Shown here: in pieces, positions 55,894 to 64,000 of the stretch
How positions within the stretch are numbered: position 1 is the first letter of the stretch
Layout of the letters: each line of letters starts with the position of its first letter
DNA from: Saccharothrix sp. ST-888
GTDB taxonomy: Bacteria > Actinomycetota > Actinomycetes > Streptomycetales > Streptomycetaceae
Length of the DNA stretch: 64,000 nt
Assembly (NCBI RefSeq): GCF_000955975.1
Contig: NZ_JYJF01000025.1
Span: forward strand, 1-64,000
Reading direction: 5' to 3'
Position numbers and translations under genes: made by a program
Notes under the pieces: generated by a model
What the model saw: only the letters and a program-made list of their open reading frames with translations
Told to the model about the DNA's origin: nothing
Database searches by the model: none

Positions 55894-58389
55894 TCAAGCG
55901 CCGCGCAGTACCGCGCCCGTACGGGCCGAGGCGGCCGCCACGGCCGACTCGCGCGCTGCCGAGGCCTCGTCGGCCGTCAGCGTCCGGTCGGCGGCGCGGA
56001 AGCGCAGCGAGTACGCCAGCGACTTCTTGCCCTCGCCCGCCTGCTCGCCGGTGAAGACGTCGAACAGCCGGATGGACTCCAGCAGTTCGCCCGCCCCCTG
56101 GCGCAGCGCGGCCTCCACCTCGGCGGCCGGGACGGCGGCGTCCACGATCAGGGCGACGTCCTGGGTGGCCACCGGGTACGAGGACACGGCCGGACCGCTC
56201 ACCCGCCGCCCGCCGTCGGCGAACAGCAGGTCCAGGTCGAGCTCCATCACGCTGGTGCGCTCGGGCAGGTTCAGCGCCTTGATGACGCGCGGGTGCAGCT
56301 CACCCGCGTAGCCCACCACCCGGTCGCCGACGGCCAGTTCGGCGCAGCGGCCCGGGTGCCAGGGGGCCCGCTGGGCCTGCCGGACCGTCAGCTCGGCGTT
56401 GGCCGCGGCCGCGACCGTGCGGGCGGCCTCGACGGCGTCCGCCCAGGAGGCGGCACCGCCCTTGCCCCACCAGCCGGACGGCAGCCGCTCGCCGGCGAGC
56501 GCCACCGCCACGCGGCGCGGCTGGTCGGGCAGCGCGGCGTCGAGGGCGGCGAGCTCCTCGTCGGTCGGACGGCGGTCGACCGGCAGGCGCGGCGCGACCT
56601 TCGGCTCCGCCCTGGGCAGGAAGACCGTGCCCAGCTCGAACAGCGCCAGGTCGGTGTTGCCCCGGCCGACGTTGCGGCGCAGCGCGCCCAGCAGACCGGG
56701 CAGCAGCGAGGTCCGCAGCGACGGCTCCTCGTCGTTGAGCGGGTTGACCAGCGTGACCGTACGGCGGCGCTCGTCGTCCGGCTCGAACCCGAGGGCGTCG
56801 AGAGCGGCCTGGCCGACGAACGGGTAGTTGTTCACCTCGACGTAGCCGGCGCCGGCCAGCGCCACGCCGGTACGGCGGTGGAAGCGCTGGGCCTCGGTCA
56901 GCCCGCGGCCCGGCGGGACGGTGGGCATCCGGGCGGGCACGTTGTCGTAGCCCTCCAGGCGGATGACCTCCTCCGCGAGGTCGTACGGGTCGGTGAGGTC
57001 GGGGCGCCAGCTCGGCGGGGTGACCTCCAGGACGTCCGCGCCGACCACGGTGCAGCCGATCTCCTGCAGGCGCCGGGTGACGGTCTCGCGGCCGTACTCA
57101 GTGCCCGCGACCCGGTCCGGCAGCTCGGCGGCGATCGCGATGGTGCGCAGCGGGTGCGGCGCGGCGATGTCGGTGACCCCGGCCTCGGCGGTGCCGCCGG
57201 CGATCAGGACCAGCAGGTCGACCGCGCGCTGGGCGGCGGCGCGGGCGGCCTCCGGGTCGACGCCGCGCTCGAAGCGCTTGGACGCCTCGGAGGGCAGCTT
57301 GTGCCGCTTGGCGCTGCGGGCGATGGTGACCGGGTCGAAGTGCGCGGCCTCGATGACGACCTCGGTGGTGCCCGGGCCTGCGGCCGGGTCGAGGATCTCG
57401 GTGGAGGCGCCGCCCATGACCCCGGCCAGGCCGATCGGCCCGGAGTTGTCGCAGATCAGCAGGTCCTCGGCGGAGAGCTTGCGCTCGACGCCGTCCAGCG
57501 TGGTGAGGGTCTCGCCCTCCTCCGCCCGGCGGACCAGGATCGGGCCGTCGACCCGCTCGCGGTCGTAGGCGTGCAGCGGCTGGCCGACCTCCAGCATCAC
57601 GTAGTTGGTGATGTCGACGGTCAGCGAGATCGGGCGGATGCCCGACTTCTGGAGTCGGCGCTGGAGCCAGATCGGCGACTGCGCGTTCGGTTCGATACCG
57701 GTGACGGTGCGGGCGACGAAGCGGTCGCAGCCGGCCGGGTCGGCGACCTTCACCAGGTAGCCGTAGGAGTTGGCCGGCGGGACGTCCAGCAGCGCCGGGT
57801 CGGCCAGCGGCAGCCCGTACGCGGCGGCGGCCTCGCGGGCCACCCCGCGCATGGACAGGCAGTAGCCGCGGTCCGGGGTGACGGCGATGTCCAGGACCTC
57901 GTCCACCAGCTCCAGCAGCTCGATGGCGTCGGTGCCGGGCTCGTGGTGCGACTCCAGCACGATGATGCCGTTGTGGTCGTCGCCCATGCCGAGCTCGCGG
58001 GCGGAGCAGATCATGCCGGCCGAGGTGTGGCCGTAGGTCTGCCGCGCGGCGATCGGGAACGGGCCGGGCAGCACGGCGCCCGGGAGGACCACCACGACCT
58101 TGTCGCCGACCGCGAAGTTGGTCGCACCGCAGACGATCTCCTGCGGCTCACCGGTGCCGTTGGCGTCGCCGACGTTGACGTAGCAGTGCCGGATCGGCTT
58201 CTTGAAGCCGGGCAGCTCCTCGATCGACAGCACCTCGCCGACCACCAGCGGGCCCTTGAGGTCGGCGCCGATCTGCTCGACGGTCTCGACCTCCAGACCG
58301 GCGCGGACCAGGCGGGCCGCGACGTCGCGGCCGCTCTCACCCGCCGGAAGGTCGACGTACTCGCGCAGCCAGGAAAGCGGGACGCGCAT
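55894..58389 (-). CDS. pheT: Phenylalanyl-tRNA synthetase beta subunit
   Basis: An 831-residue PheT. Domain order is: N-terminal segment MRVPLSWLREYVDLP; tRNA-binding EMAP-like domain (about 40-150: VVGEVLSIEELPG, VCGATNFAVGDKVVV); B3/4 editing domain (about 215-400: YDRERVDGPILVRRA, DNSGPIGLAGVMGG); B5; the catalytic-like core; and a C-terminal anticodon-binding FDX-ACB domain (about 737-831: SSYPVATQDVALIVD). With PheS it charges tRNA-Phe as an alpha2beta2 enzyme. Its ATG shares one base with the pheS stop (TGATG), giving tight coupling. Confidence 0.97.
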   Translation of the reverse strand: MRVPLSWLREYVDLPAGESGRDVAARLVRAGLEVETVEQIGADLKGPLVVGEVLSIEELPGFKKPIRHCYVNVGDANGTGEPQEIVCGATNFAVGDKVVVVLPGAVLPGPFPIAARQTYGHTSAGMICSARELGMGDDHNGIIVLESHHEPGTDAIELLELVDEVLDIAVTPDRGYCLSMRGVAREAAAAYGLPLADPALLDVPPANSYGYLVKVADPAGCDRFVARTVTGIEPNAQSPIWLQRRLQKSGIRPISLTVDITNYVMLEVGQPLHAYDRERVDGPILVRRAEEGETLTTLDGVERKLSAEDLLICDNSGPIGLAGVMGGASTEILDPAAGPGTTEVVIEAAHFDPVTIARSAKRHKLPSEASKRFERGVDPEAARAAAQRAVDLLVLIAGGTAEAGVTDIAAPHPLRTIAIAAELPDRVAGTEYGRETVTRRLQEIGCTVVGADVLEVTPPSWRPDLTDPYDLAEEVIRLEGYDNVPARMPTVPPGRGLTEAQRFHRRTGVALAGAGYVEVNNYPFVGQAALDALGFEPDDERRRTVTLVNPLNDEEPSLRTSLLPGLLGALRRNVGRGNTDLALFELGTVFLPRAEPKVAPRLPVDRRPTDEELAALDAALPDQPRRVAVALAGERLPSGWWGKGGAASWADAVEAARTVAAAANAELTVRQAQRAPWHPGRCAELAVGDRVVGYAGELHPRVIKALNLPERTSVMELDLDLLFADGGRRVSGPAVSSYPVATQDVALIVDAAVPAAEVEAALRQGAGELLESIRLFDVFTGEQAGEGKKSLAYSLRFRAADRTLTADEASAARESAVAAASARTGAVLRGA

Positions 58390-59510
58390 CAGATCTCCAT
58401 CCCGAACGGGAGGGTGAAGCGGACGTCACCCTCGACCATGTCGCGCATGTCGGCGACGTTGTGGCGGTTCATCAGGATTCGCTCCAGGCCCAGGCCGAAG
58501 GCGAATCCGCTGTAGCGGTTGGGGTCGACGCCGCAGGCGACCAGCACGCGCGGGTTGACCACGCCGCAGCCGCCGAGCTCGATCCAGCCCTCGGAGGAGC
58601 AGGTCCGGCACGGCTTGTCCGGGTTGCCGACGCTCTCGCCGCGGCACACGAAGCACTGCAGGTCGATCTCGGCGCTCGGCTCGGTGAACGGGAAGTACGA
58701 GGGGCGCCAGCGCAGTTCGAGGCCGTCGCCGATCAGCTTGGAGACCAGCAGCTCGATGGTGCCCTTGAGGTCGGCGAAGGTGATGCCCTCGTCCACCGCG
58801 AGGCCCTCGACCTGGCGGAAGACCGGGGTGTGGGTGGCGTCCAGCTCGTCGGTCCGGTAGACCCGGCCGGGGCAGACCACGTAGACGGGGGGCTCGCGGT
58901 CGAGCAGGGTGCGGGCCTGGACCGGGGAGGTCTGGGTGCGCAGCACCACGCCGGAGTCAGCGGAGCCGTCCGGGGCCTGGACGAAGAAGGTGTCCTGCAT
59001 CGAACGGGCCGGGTGGTCCGGGCCCAGGTTGAGGGCGTCGAAGTTGAGCCACTCGGCCTCGACCTCGGGACCCTCGGCGACCTCGTAGCCCATGGCCACG
59101 AAGGTGTCCTCGATCCGCTCGGCGAGCGTGGTCAGCGGGTGGCGGGCGCCCCGCGGGGTGCGGCCGTACGGCAGCGTGACGTCCACCGCCTCCTCGACCA
59201 GCACGCGGGCGTCGCGCTCCGCCTCCAGCTCGGCCTGGCGCCTGGCCAGGGCCTGGTTGACGGCGCCACGGGCCTGGCCGATCAGCTTGCCTGCGGCGGC
59301 CTTGGCGTGCGGGGGCAGCGCACCGATCTCGCGGTTGGCGAGCGAGAGCGGCGACCGGTCGCCGGTGTGCGCGACCTTCGCCTCCTTGAGCTGCGCCAGG
59401 TCGCCGGCCTCGGCGAACGCGGCGAACGCCGCGTCCCGGGCCTGCTCCACCACCTCGGGCTTCAATGCCTCGACCTCTACCGGGTCGTACGACTTGTTGG
59501 GTGCCGACAT
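58389..59510 (-). CDS. pheS: Phenylalanyl-tRNA synthetase alpha subunit
   Basis: A 373-residue class-II synthetase subunit. It has an N-terminal coiled-coil (about 1-95), then motif 1 around DFV-like NFDALNLGPDHPARSMQDTFF, motif 2 RVYRTDELDATHTPVFRQVEG and motif 3 GFAFGLGLERILM near 345. It contains a CxxC pair (CFVCRGES, CRTCSSEGW) seen in actinobacterial PheS. I chose the ATG at 59510 (MSAPNKSYDPVEVE); the longer frame is leader sequence. Confidence 0.96.
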   Translation of the reverse strand: MSAPNKSYDPVEVEALKPEVVEQARDAAFAAFAEAGDLAQLKEAKVAHTGDRSPLSLANREIGALPPHAKAAAGKLIGQARGAVNQALARRQAELEAERDARVLVEEAVDVTLPYGRTPRGARHPLTTLAERIEDTFVAMGYEVAEGPEVEAEWLNFDALNLGPDHPARSMQDTFFVQAPDGSADSGVVLRTQTSPVQARTLLDREPPVYVVCPGRVYRTDELDATHTPVFRQVEGLAVDEGITFADLKGTIELLVSKLIGDGLELRWRPSYFPFTEPSAEIDLQCFVCRGESVGNPDKPCRTCSSEGWIELGGCGVVNPRVLVACGVDPNRYSGFAFGLGLERILMNRHNVADMRDMVEGDVRFTLPFGMEI

Positions 59511-59667
59511 CGCTATCTTTCCCGTGCTCCTGCTCGTGAAGTGAAGGGGTCTGTCTCGCCCTTGCGCTACGCCCGGCGTGGCCGGGGCACGGGCAGCCGC
59601 TCCCGTATCGGTCAGGAAGGGTGTCCGCGGCGCGGCCGCGCAGGGCGTCCCACAACGCCAAAGGTCG

Positions 59668-59673
59668 AGTGTA
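59668..59673 (-). promoter_or_regulatory. Candidate -10 element of the pheST promoter
   Basis: Minus-strand TACACT, a near-consensus -10, about 160 nt before the pheS start. No convincing -35 was found. The leader between (59511-59665) is GC-rich; I see no T-box features and no phenylalanine-rich leader ORF. Confidence 0.4.
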
Positions 59674-59775
59674 GTCGCAGCGCGTACACACCCTGGGCGG
59701 GCGTCCGCGCGGTGCGCCCGCCGGGCCAGGACCTCGAAGGGCGGTGGAGCGTGCTGCGCTGGTCGCTCAGCCGCC

Positions 59776-60888
59776 TCACAGCATGAAGTCGGGCACCCCG
59801 GCGGGCAGGATAAATCGGAACCGGGCGCCGCCGCCGGGTGCGCGGCTGATCCTGATGGTGCCGCCGTGGGCCTCGACGATGCCCTTGACGATATAGAGCC
59901 CGAGGCCGGTGCCACCGCGCTTGGAGCCGCGCCAGAAGCGGGTGAAGACACGCGGCATCGACTCCTCGGGGATGCCGGTGCCTTCGTCGCTCACGGTGAC
60001 CGCGGTCCCTTCTATGACCCGGCCCTCCAGGGCCCTGGGCGGGGTGCCGGGGCGCTCCCAGCCGGCCGCCTCGACCAGTTCCTTGGCGGGCGCCACCTCG
60101 ATCGTGACAGTTCCCTCACCGTGCCGCACCGCATTTTCCAGCAGGTTGGCCAGCACCTGGTCGATCTTGTCGGGGTCGGCCCAGAGCTGGGTGAGCGGCC
60201 CGGCGATCCTGATGTCGAAGCGGTCCGCCGGGATCCCGGCGGCGACCTTGCCGTCCACGTGCCGCCGGACCGCCGCCGCCAGGTCCACCACCTGCTTGCG
60301 GACCTCCAGCCGTCCGGCGTCGATCCGGGAGATGTCCAGGAGTTCGGCGATCAGGCGGGTGACCCGGTCCGCGTCGGCGTCGACGGTCTCCAGCATCACC
60401 CGCTTCTGCCCGTCGGTGAACCGCTCCCACTTGGCCAGCAGCGTGGCGGTGAAGCCCTTGACGCTGGTGAGCGGTGAGCGCAGCTCGTGCGCGACGGTGG
60501 CGATCAGCTCGGCGTGGCTGCGTTCGGTACGGCGGCGCGCCTCGGTGCCGCGCAGCGCGACCACCACCTGCCGGACCGGGCCGCAGGGCCGGTCCCGCAC
60601 GTACCGGGCGGAGACCAGCACCTCGCGGCCGCCGGGCAGCAACAGGTTGCGTTCGGGCTGGCCGGTGCGGATGGCCAGCCCGCCGTACGGGTCGGTCAGC
60701 TGCCACCAGCGGCGGCCGTCCAGGTCCTCCAGCGGGAGCGCCTGCTCCAGCGGGGTGCCGAGGGCGGTGCGGATCCCGGTGAGCCGGGCGGCGGCACGGT
60801 TGAAGCAGACCACCTCGCCCGCGGCGTCCGCGATCACCAAGCCGTCCGGCAGGTCGTCCGGGTTCACCTGGGACCCGCTGCCGACCAT
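59776..60888 (-). CDS. Soluble PAS-domain sensor histidine kinase
   Basis: A 370-residue kinase without membrane helices. The PAS domain is at about 10-110 (DGLVIADAAGEVVCFNRAAARLTG). HisKA carries the phospho-acceptor His near 133 in IATVAHELRSPLTSVKGF. HATPase_c has N-box NLLENAVRHGEG, G1 VSDEGTGIPEE and G2 GGTGLGLYIVKGIVEAHGG. No response regulator is adjacent. The ATG has GGGGAGG upstream. In S. coelicolor a kinase occupies the same place between pheS and infC as I recall. Confidence 0.92.
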   Translation of the reverse strand: MVGSGSQVNPDDLPDGLVIADAAGEVVCFNRAAARLTGIRTALGTPLEQALPLEDLDGRRWWQLTDPYGGLAIRTGQPERNLLLPGGREVLVSARYVRDRPCGPVRQVVVALRGTEARRRTERSHAELIATVAHELRSPLTSVKGFTATLLAKWERFTDGQKRVMLETVDADADRVTRLIAELLDISRIDAGRLEVRKQVVDLAAAVRRHVDGKVAAGIPADRFDIRIAGPLTQLWADPDKIDQVLANLLENAVRHGEGTVTIEVAPAKELVEAAGWERPGTPPRALEGRVIEGTAVTVSDEGTGIPEESMPRVFTRFWRGSKRGGTGLGLYIVKGIVEAHGGTIRISRAPGGGARFRFILPAGVPDFML

Positions 60889-61031
60889 GGGCGTCCTCCC
60901 CGCTCAGAGCCTCCGGTGCCAAAGGCTGCCACGGCGGGCCCGGTCCGTGCTCCGCCGCCCGGTCCACCGTGCGCTGGTGTCGGTGGCACTACCCACCGTG
61001 TCCGTTCCCCCACGGCCCGACCCTAGCGTCC

Positions 61032-61898
61032 CTACCCCTGTGCGCGACACCCTCCGGGCGAGCGCTGGGCGCGAGCGGAGGCGTAGAGGCAGACGGCGGC
61101 GGCGGTGGCGAGGTTGAGGCTCTCGGCGTGACCGTGAATGGGGACGCGCACCACCTCGTCGGCGAGTGCGCGGGTCTCCTCCGGCAGACCCCAGGCCTCG
61201 TTGCCGAACACCCAGGCGCCGGGCGCACCCAGGGTGCCCTCGTCCAGCTCCTGGTCGAGATCGCGCTCCCCCGCGCCGTCGGCGGCCAGCACCCGTACGC
61301 CCGCCTCGCGCAGCCGTCCGACCGCCTCCTCGACCGGCACGCCGACCGCGAACGGCAGGTGGAACAGGCTGCCCACCGAGGCCCGGACGGCCTTCGGGTT
61401 GTACGGGTCCACCGAGGCGTCGGTGAGGATCACCGCGTCCGCCCCGGCCGCGTCGGCGGTCCGCAGCACGGTGCCCGCGTTCCCGGGGTCGCGCACGTGC
61501 GCCAGCACGGCGACCAGCTGCGGGCGGGCCTTCAGCACCTCGTCGAACGGGGTGTCGAGGAAGCGGCAGAGTGCGACGATGCCCTGCGGGGTCACGGTGT
61601 CGCAGATCTCGGCGATCACCTCGTCGGTGGCGGTGAGCACCGGCAGACCGGCCGCCTCGGCGGCACCGACGATGTCGGCGTGCCGCTCGGCGGCCTCCTG
61701 GGTCAGGTAGATCTCGACCACGGCGTGCTCGTCCGAGCCCGGCAGGTGCCCGTACGCGACCGCCTCCCGGACCGCCTGCGGGCCCTCGGCGAGGAAGCGG
61801 CGGTCCTTGCTGCGCTGGTTGCGCCGGGCCAGCTTGCGGGCGGCGACGACGCGCGGGGAGCGCAGGGAGGTGAGCAGGGGGGTGTCGGTGCTCTGCAT
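61032..61898 (-). CDS. TrmH/SpoU-family RNA 2'-O-methyltransferase
   Basis: A 288-residue SPOUT methyltransferase with an N-terminal substrate-binding domain (RRNQRSKDRRFLAEGPQAVREA). The three motifs are HVRDPGNAGTVLRTADAAGADAVIL, VFGNEAWGLPEETRALAD and VPIHGHAESLNLATAAAVCLY. It is predicted to methylate a ribose in 23S rRNA or tRNA. I chose the ATG at 61898 (MQSTDTPLL) with a purine-rich ACGAGAG upstream. It is downstream of rplT with a terminator between, a neighbourhood kept in many actinobacteria. Confidence 0.9.
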   Translation of the reverse strand: MQSTDTPLLTSLRSPRVVAARKLARRNQRSKDRRFLAEGPQAVREAVAYGHLPGSDEHAVVEIYLTQEAAERHADIVGAAEAAGLPVLTATDEVIAEICDTVTPQGIVALCRFLDTPFDEVLKARPQLVAVLAHVRDPGNAGTVLRTADAAGADAVILTDASVDPYNPKAVRASVGSLFHLPFAVGVPVEEAVGRLREAGVRVLAADGAGERDLDQELDEGTLGAPGAWVFGNEAWGLPEETRALADEVVRVPIHGHAESLNLATAAAVCLYASARAQRSPGGCRAQG

Positions 61899-61945
61899 GC
61901 TCTCGTTCTCTGTGGGCGGCTCTGCGGGTATGACCCTGGGAAGCA

Positions 61946-61977
61946 CTCAGACCCGCAGGCAAGCCTGCGGGTCTGAG
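61946..61977 (-). terminator. Terminator of the infC-rpmI-rplT operon
   Basis: A perfect 15-bp stem with only 2 nt between the arms (61946-61960 with 61963-61977), 34 nt past the rplT stop. Confidence 0.85.
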
Positions 61978-62011
61978 CGGATCAGCTACGGTGCCGAAGC
62001 TCCGGCCTGGA

Positions 62012-62398
62012 TCAGGCGGCGACCTTGGGGGCGTTGACGTCCTCCGGCAGCGCCTTCCGGGCGACCTCGACCAGCGCGACGAACGCGACCTGGTCGTTGA
62101 CGGCCAGCTCGGCCAGCATCTTGCGGTCGATCTCGACGCCGGCAGCCTTCAGACCCTGGACGAAGCGGTTGTAGGTCATGCCGTTGGCACGGGCCGCAGC
62201 GTTGATGCGCTGGATCCACAGCTGACGGAAGTCGCCCTTGCGCTTCTTACGGTCGTTGAAGTTGTAGACCAGCGAGTGGGTGACCTGCTCCTTGGCCTTG
62301 CGGTACAGGCGCGAGCGCTGGCCGCGGTAGCCGCTGGCGCGCTCCAGGATGACCCGGCGCTTCTTGTGGGCGTTGACTGCCCGCTTGACGCGTGCCAC
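62012..62398 (-). CDS. rplT: 50S ribosomal protein L20
   Basis: A 128-residue L20: MARVKRAVNAHKKRRVILERASGYRGQRSRLYRKA, LWIQRINAAARANGMTYNRFVQGL and RKMLAELAVNDQVAF. It is an early 23S rRNA assembly protein and, in other bacteria, an autogenous repressor of its operon. It is last in infC-rpmI-rplT. GGAGTAAT is next to the start, and a small GGACCACG/CGTGGTCC repeat lies between rpmI and rplT. Confidence 0.97.
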   Translation of the reverse strand: MARVKRAVNAHKKRRVILERASGYRGQRSRLYRKAKEQVTHSLVYNFNDRKKRKGDFRQLWIQRINAAARANGMTYNRFVQGLKAAGVEIDRKMLAELAVNDQVAFVALVEVARKALPEDVNAPKVAA

Positions 62399-62512
62399 TT
62401 GATTACTCCTTGGGTTGGACCACGGACTACTTCACGTGGTCCGTCAATCGAATGGGTCGGGAAGGATCAGCTGGCCCACCGGTCCGCGGCTGCGGCCCAG
62501 GCGGGAGGGCGA

Positions 62513-62707
62513 TCACTTGCCCAGAAGCTTCTTGATCTTCTTGGCGTCGGCCGGGGCCAGCTCGACCGTGCCGGCCAGCTTGCGGGTCAGCGTCGAGGGC
62601 TTGTGCTCGAGCAGGTGGCGACGGCCGGCACGCTCGCGCAGCACCTTGCCGGAGCCGGTGATCTTGAAGCGCTTGCTGGCGCCGCTGTGGGTCTTTTGCT
62701 TCGGCAT
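62513..62707 (-). CDS. rpmI: 50S ribosomal protein L35
   Basis: A 64-residue L35: MPKQKTHSGASKRFKITGSGKV, HLLEHKPSTLTRKLAGTVELA and DAKKIKKLLGK. I chose the ATG at 62707 because it begins the conserved MPKQKTH sequence and has AGGAG about 10 nt upstream; the longer frame is upstream leader. It lies 143 nt after infC and 114 nt before rplT. Confidence 0.97.
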   Translation of the reverse strand: MPKQKTHSGASKRFKITGSGKVLRERAGRRHLLEHKPSTLTRKLAGTVELAPADAKKIKKLLGK

Positions 62708-62734
62708 GTCGCCGTATCTCCTCGTCGGTCCGCC

Positions 62735-62766
62735 CGCCGCCCGCGCTCCGGAGAGCGCGGGCGGCG
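62735..62766 (-). promoter_or_regulatory. 14-bp-stem hairpin between infC and rpmI
   Basis: A perfect 14-bp inverted repeat with a 4-nt loop (62735-62748 with 62753-62766), just 28 nt before the rpmI start. It could partly terminate transcription, block RNA decay, or serve in control of rpmI-rplT. Confidence 0.55.
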
Positions 62767-62850
62767 AACTGGATGGATCACTGGTACGCAGGGCAGGCTG
62801 CCCCGGCACCTCGGTGGCCGGTCCGCCCGGACCGCCGTGAGCCCTGGGGC

Positions 62851-63570
62851 TCAGGCGTCCTGAGCGGCCTCGGCCGGCTGCTCGACCTCGGCATCCTCGG
62901 CGTCGGCCTGCGCGGCCTCCGCCTCGGCAGCGGCGTTCTCGGCCTCGAGCGCAGCGTCGTCATCCGCCTCGTCGGCGTCGTTCGGACCGACGTTCCGGCC
63001 CTGACGCTCGGCCTTGCGGGCGTCCGCTGCGGCGCGGGCCTCGGCCATCGCCTCGGTCTTCTTCTTGTGCGGGCCAAGAACCATGATCATGTTACGGCCG
63101 TCCTGCTTGGCCGAGGACTCGACGAATCCCAGGTCCTGGACGTCGTTCGCGAGCCGCTGCAGCAGTCGGAAGCCCAGCTCGGGGCGGGACTGCTCACGAC
63201 CGCGGAACATGATCGTGATCTTGACCTTGTCGCCCTGCTTGAGGAACCGGACGACGTGACCCTTCTTGGTGTCATAGTCGTGCGGGTCGATCTTCGGCCG
63301 GAGCTTCATCTCCTTGATGACCGTGTGCGCCTGGTTCTTGCGCGCCTCACGGGCCTTCATGGCCGACTCGTACTTGAACTTGCCGTAGTCCATGAGCTTG
63401 CACACCGGCGGCCGGGCGGTCGCCGCGACCTCGACAAGGTCAAGGTCGTACTCCTGCGCAAGCTCCAGCGCCTTGGCAAGCGGCACGATGCCGACCTGCT
63501 CGCCGCTGGGACCGACGAGTCGCACCTCGGGGACGCGAATCCGGTCGTTGATGCGGGGCTCGGTGCTGAT
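62851..63570 (-). CDS. infC: Translation initiation factor IF-3, AUC start
   Basis: A 239-residue IF-3. The conserved N-terminus (STEPRINDRIRVPEVRLVGPS) begins right after an ATC at 63570. No ATG, GTG or TTG occurs in this frame upstream for at least 60 nt, and GAGGAGG lies 4 nt before the ATC. A rare start codon is the known device by which infC is autoregulated elsewhere (AUU in E. coli). Core motifs include MDYGKFKYE, PKIDPHDYDTKKGHVVRFL and IMFRGREQSRPELG. The C-terminal 50 residues are Ala/Glu/Asp-rich, as in other actinobacteria. GTG at 63525 would remove conserved residues. Confidence 0.95.
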   Translation of the reverse strand: MSTEPRINDRIRVPEVRLVGPSGEQVGIVPLAKALELAQEYDLDLVEVAATARPPVCKLMDYGKFKYESAMKAREARKNQAHTVIKEMKLRPKIDPHDYDTKKGHVVRFLKQGDKVKITIMFRGREQSRPELGFRLLQRLANDVQDLGFVESSAKQDGRNMIMVLGPHKKKTEAMAEARAAADARKAERQGRNVGPNDADEADDDAALEAENAAAEAEAAQADAEDAEVEQPAEAAQDA

Positions 63571-63694
63571 GGGGCCTCCTCGGTTGCACCTTCTGCGATG
63601 CGGCCGTCGGACGGCGGTCGCACGTAGTGGACTCGACCACTGGGCGGGGCTTCATTCGTGCTGCGCTGCTTCGCGATGCAAGCACCGCGGCACG

Positions 63695-63726
63695 AAAAAA
63701 GCCCCGCTCGGTACACAAGCGGGGCT
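63695..63726 (-). terminator. Intrinsic terminator in the infC leader (candidate attenuator)
   Basis: On the minus strand, AGCCCCGCT (63726-63718) pairs with AGCGGGGCT (63708-63700) and is followed by six T (63700-63695). This is the only hairpin with a real T run seen in the window. It lies about 125 nt before the infC start and 200 nt after the probable promoter, so it would end transcription early unless an alternative fold forms. Confidence 0.75.
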
Positions 63727-63928
63727 CCACACAACCGGGGGCGGCATCCGTCTGGAACGGACGCAGCTGGCGACTTCCGGACCTTGCGGCCGGTGTCGCG
63801 GACCGGACCCTCCGACCGCGAGGCCGGACAGGTGGGAGACTTTCGCGGTTGCCCTCTCGGGCCTCCTGAGGTGGAGCCTCCTCTTGCTGGCCGGGAATCC
63901 TTGCGGGTTCCTGGCCGGTCAGTCTCGA

Positions 63929-63934
63929 AGCATA
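63929..63934 (-). promoter_or_regulatory. Candidate -10 of the infC operon
   Basis: Minus-strand TATGCT, five of six consensus bases, about 360 nt before the infC start and upstream of the leader terminator. No clear -35 was found. The leader between (63571-63925) also has GGAGGCTCC- and GGAGGCCC-type repeats near 63860-63890 that could pair. Confidence 0.45.
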
Positions 63935-64000
63935 CCAGCGTTTCGACCCCGGTACGTATTCCTGACCTGAGTCCATTCTGCTGGTCAGCGCTCCGGCGGC

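Noticed and set aside
59511..59775. T-box or Phe-rich leader before pheST
   Set aside because: No T-box sequence and no ORF with consecutive Phe codons; only a possible -10 was found.

Overview
This window is chromosomal DNA from a Streptomycetaceae actinomycete, Streptomyces or Kitasatospora. The evidence is the very G+C-rich sequence, the gene content and gene order (cobalamin and siroheme genes, metNIQ, the arg cluster, pheST, infC-rpmI-rplT), frequent GTG starts, and many genes with a TAnnnT -10 element only 6-8 nt before the start codon. Two details lean towards Kitasatospora: argG lies next to argH, and the GH46 chitosanase closely resembles the N174 enzyme as I remember it. This genus call is inference.

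Layout. 0-3 kb: tRNA-Val(GAC), a small membrane protein, and a transmembrane Ser/Thr kinase. 3-12.5 kb, minus strand: a SpoU-type RNA methyltransferase, siroheme synthase CysG, a 1,399-residue BluB-CobT fusion with a roughly 815-residue low-complexity N-terminus, a CbiE/CbiT-like protein and a GNAT acetyltransferase. 12.6-15.7 kb: the methionine ABC importer metN-metI-metQ. It is preceded by a leaderless 27-codon ORF whose last nine residues contain four cysteines, which I read as a cysteine-responsive leader peptide. 15.8-18.9 kb: GNAT, an ECF-like sigma factor coupled to an FAD oxidase, and a nested repeat element. 18.9-26.9 kb: arginine biosynthesis (argH, argG, then argC-J-B-D-R), with ArgR boxes before argG and argC.

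26.9-55.6 kb is an accessory block of short transcription units. It holds an N-terminally truncated Lrp regulator, a TmrB-like ATPase remnant with a nonsense codon, a TetR/MFS pair with twin operators, several GNATs, a solitary KAS II, RlmG, a VOC protein, a divergent MocR/EamA pair, a tripeptidyl-aminopeptidase-like hydrolase, a nucleotidyltransferase whose 3' end is replaced by a dispersed repeat, arylamine N-acetyltransferase, the tail of a deleted MgtA-type ATPase, a NodB-like Tat lipoprotein with altered metal ligands, a ketopantoate-reductase-like protein, a divergent Orn/Lys/Arg decarboxylase/LysR pair, an SDR, a 3-hydroxybutyryl-CoA dehydrogenase, DoxX, a secreted PLD-like protein, a DUF4328 membrane protein and a secreted chitosanase under a CsnR-type operator.

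55.8-64 kb returns to conserved core genes on the minus strand: pheT-pheS, a PAS histidine kinase, a TrmH-like methyltransferase, and the rplT-rpmI-infC operon. infC appears to start at AUC, and its leader holds an intrinsic terminator with a six-T run, suggesting attenuation. No CRISPR array, prophage, intact insertion sequence or large biosynthetic gene cluster was seen. The strongest leads are the Cys-rich metN leader, the BluB-CobT fusion and the leaderless TetR gene covered by its own operators.
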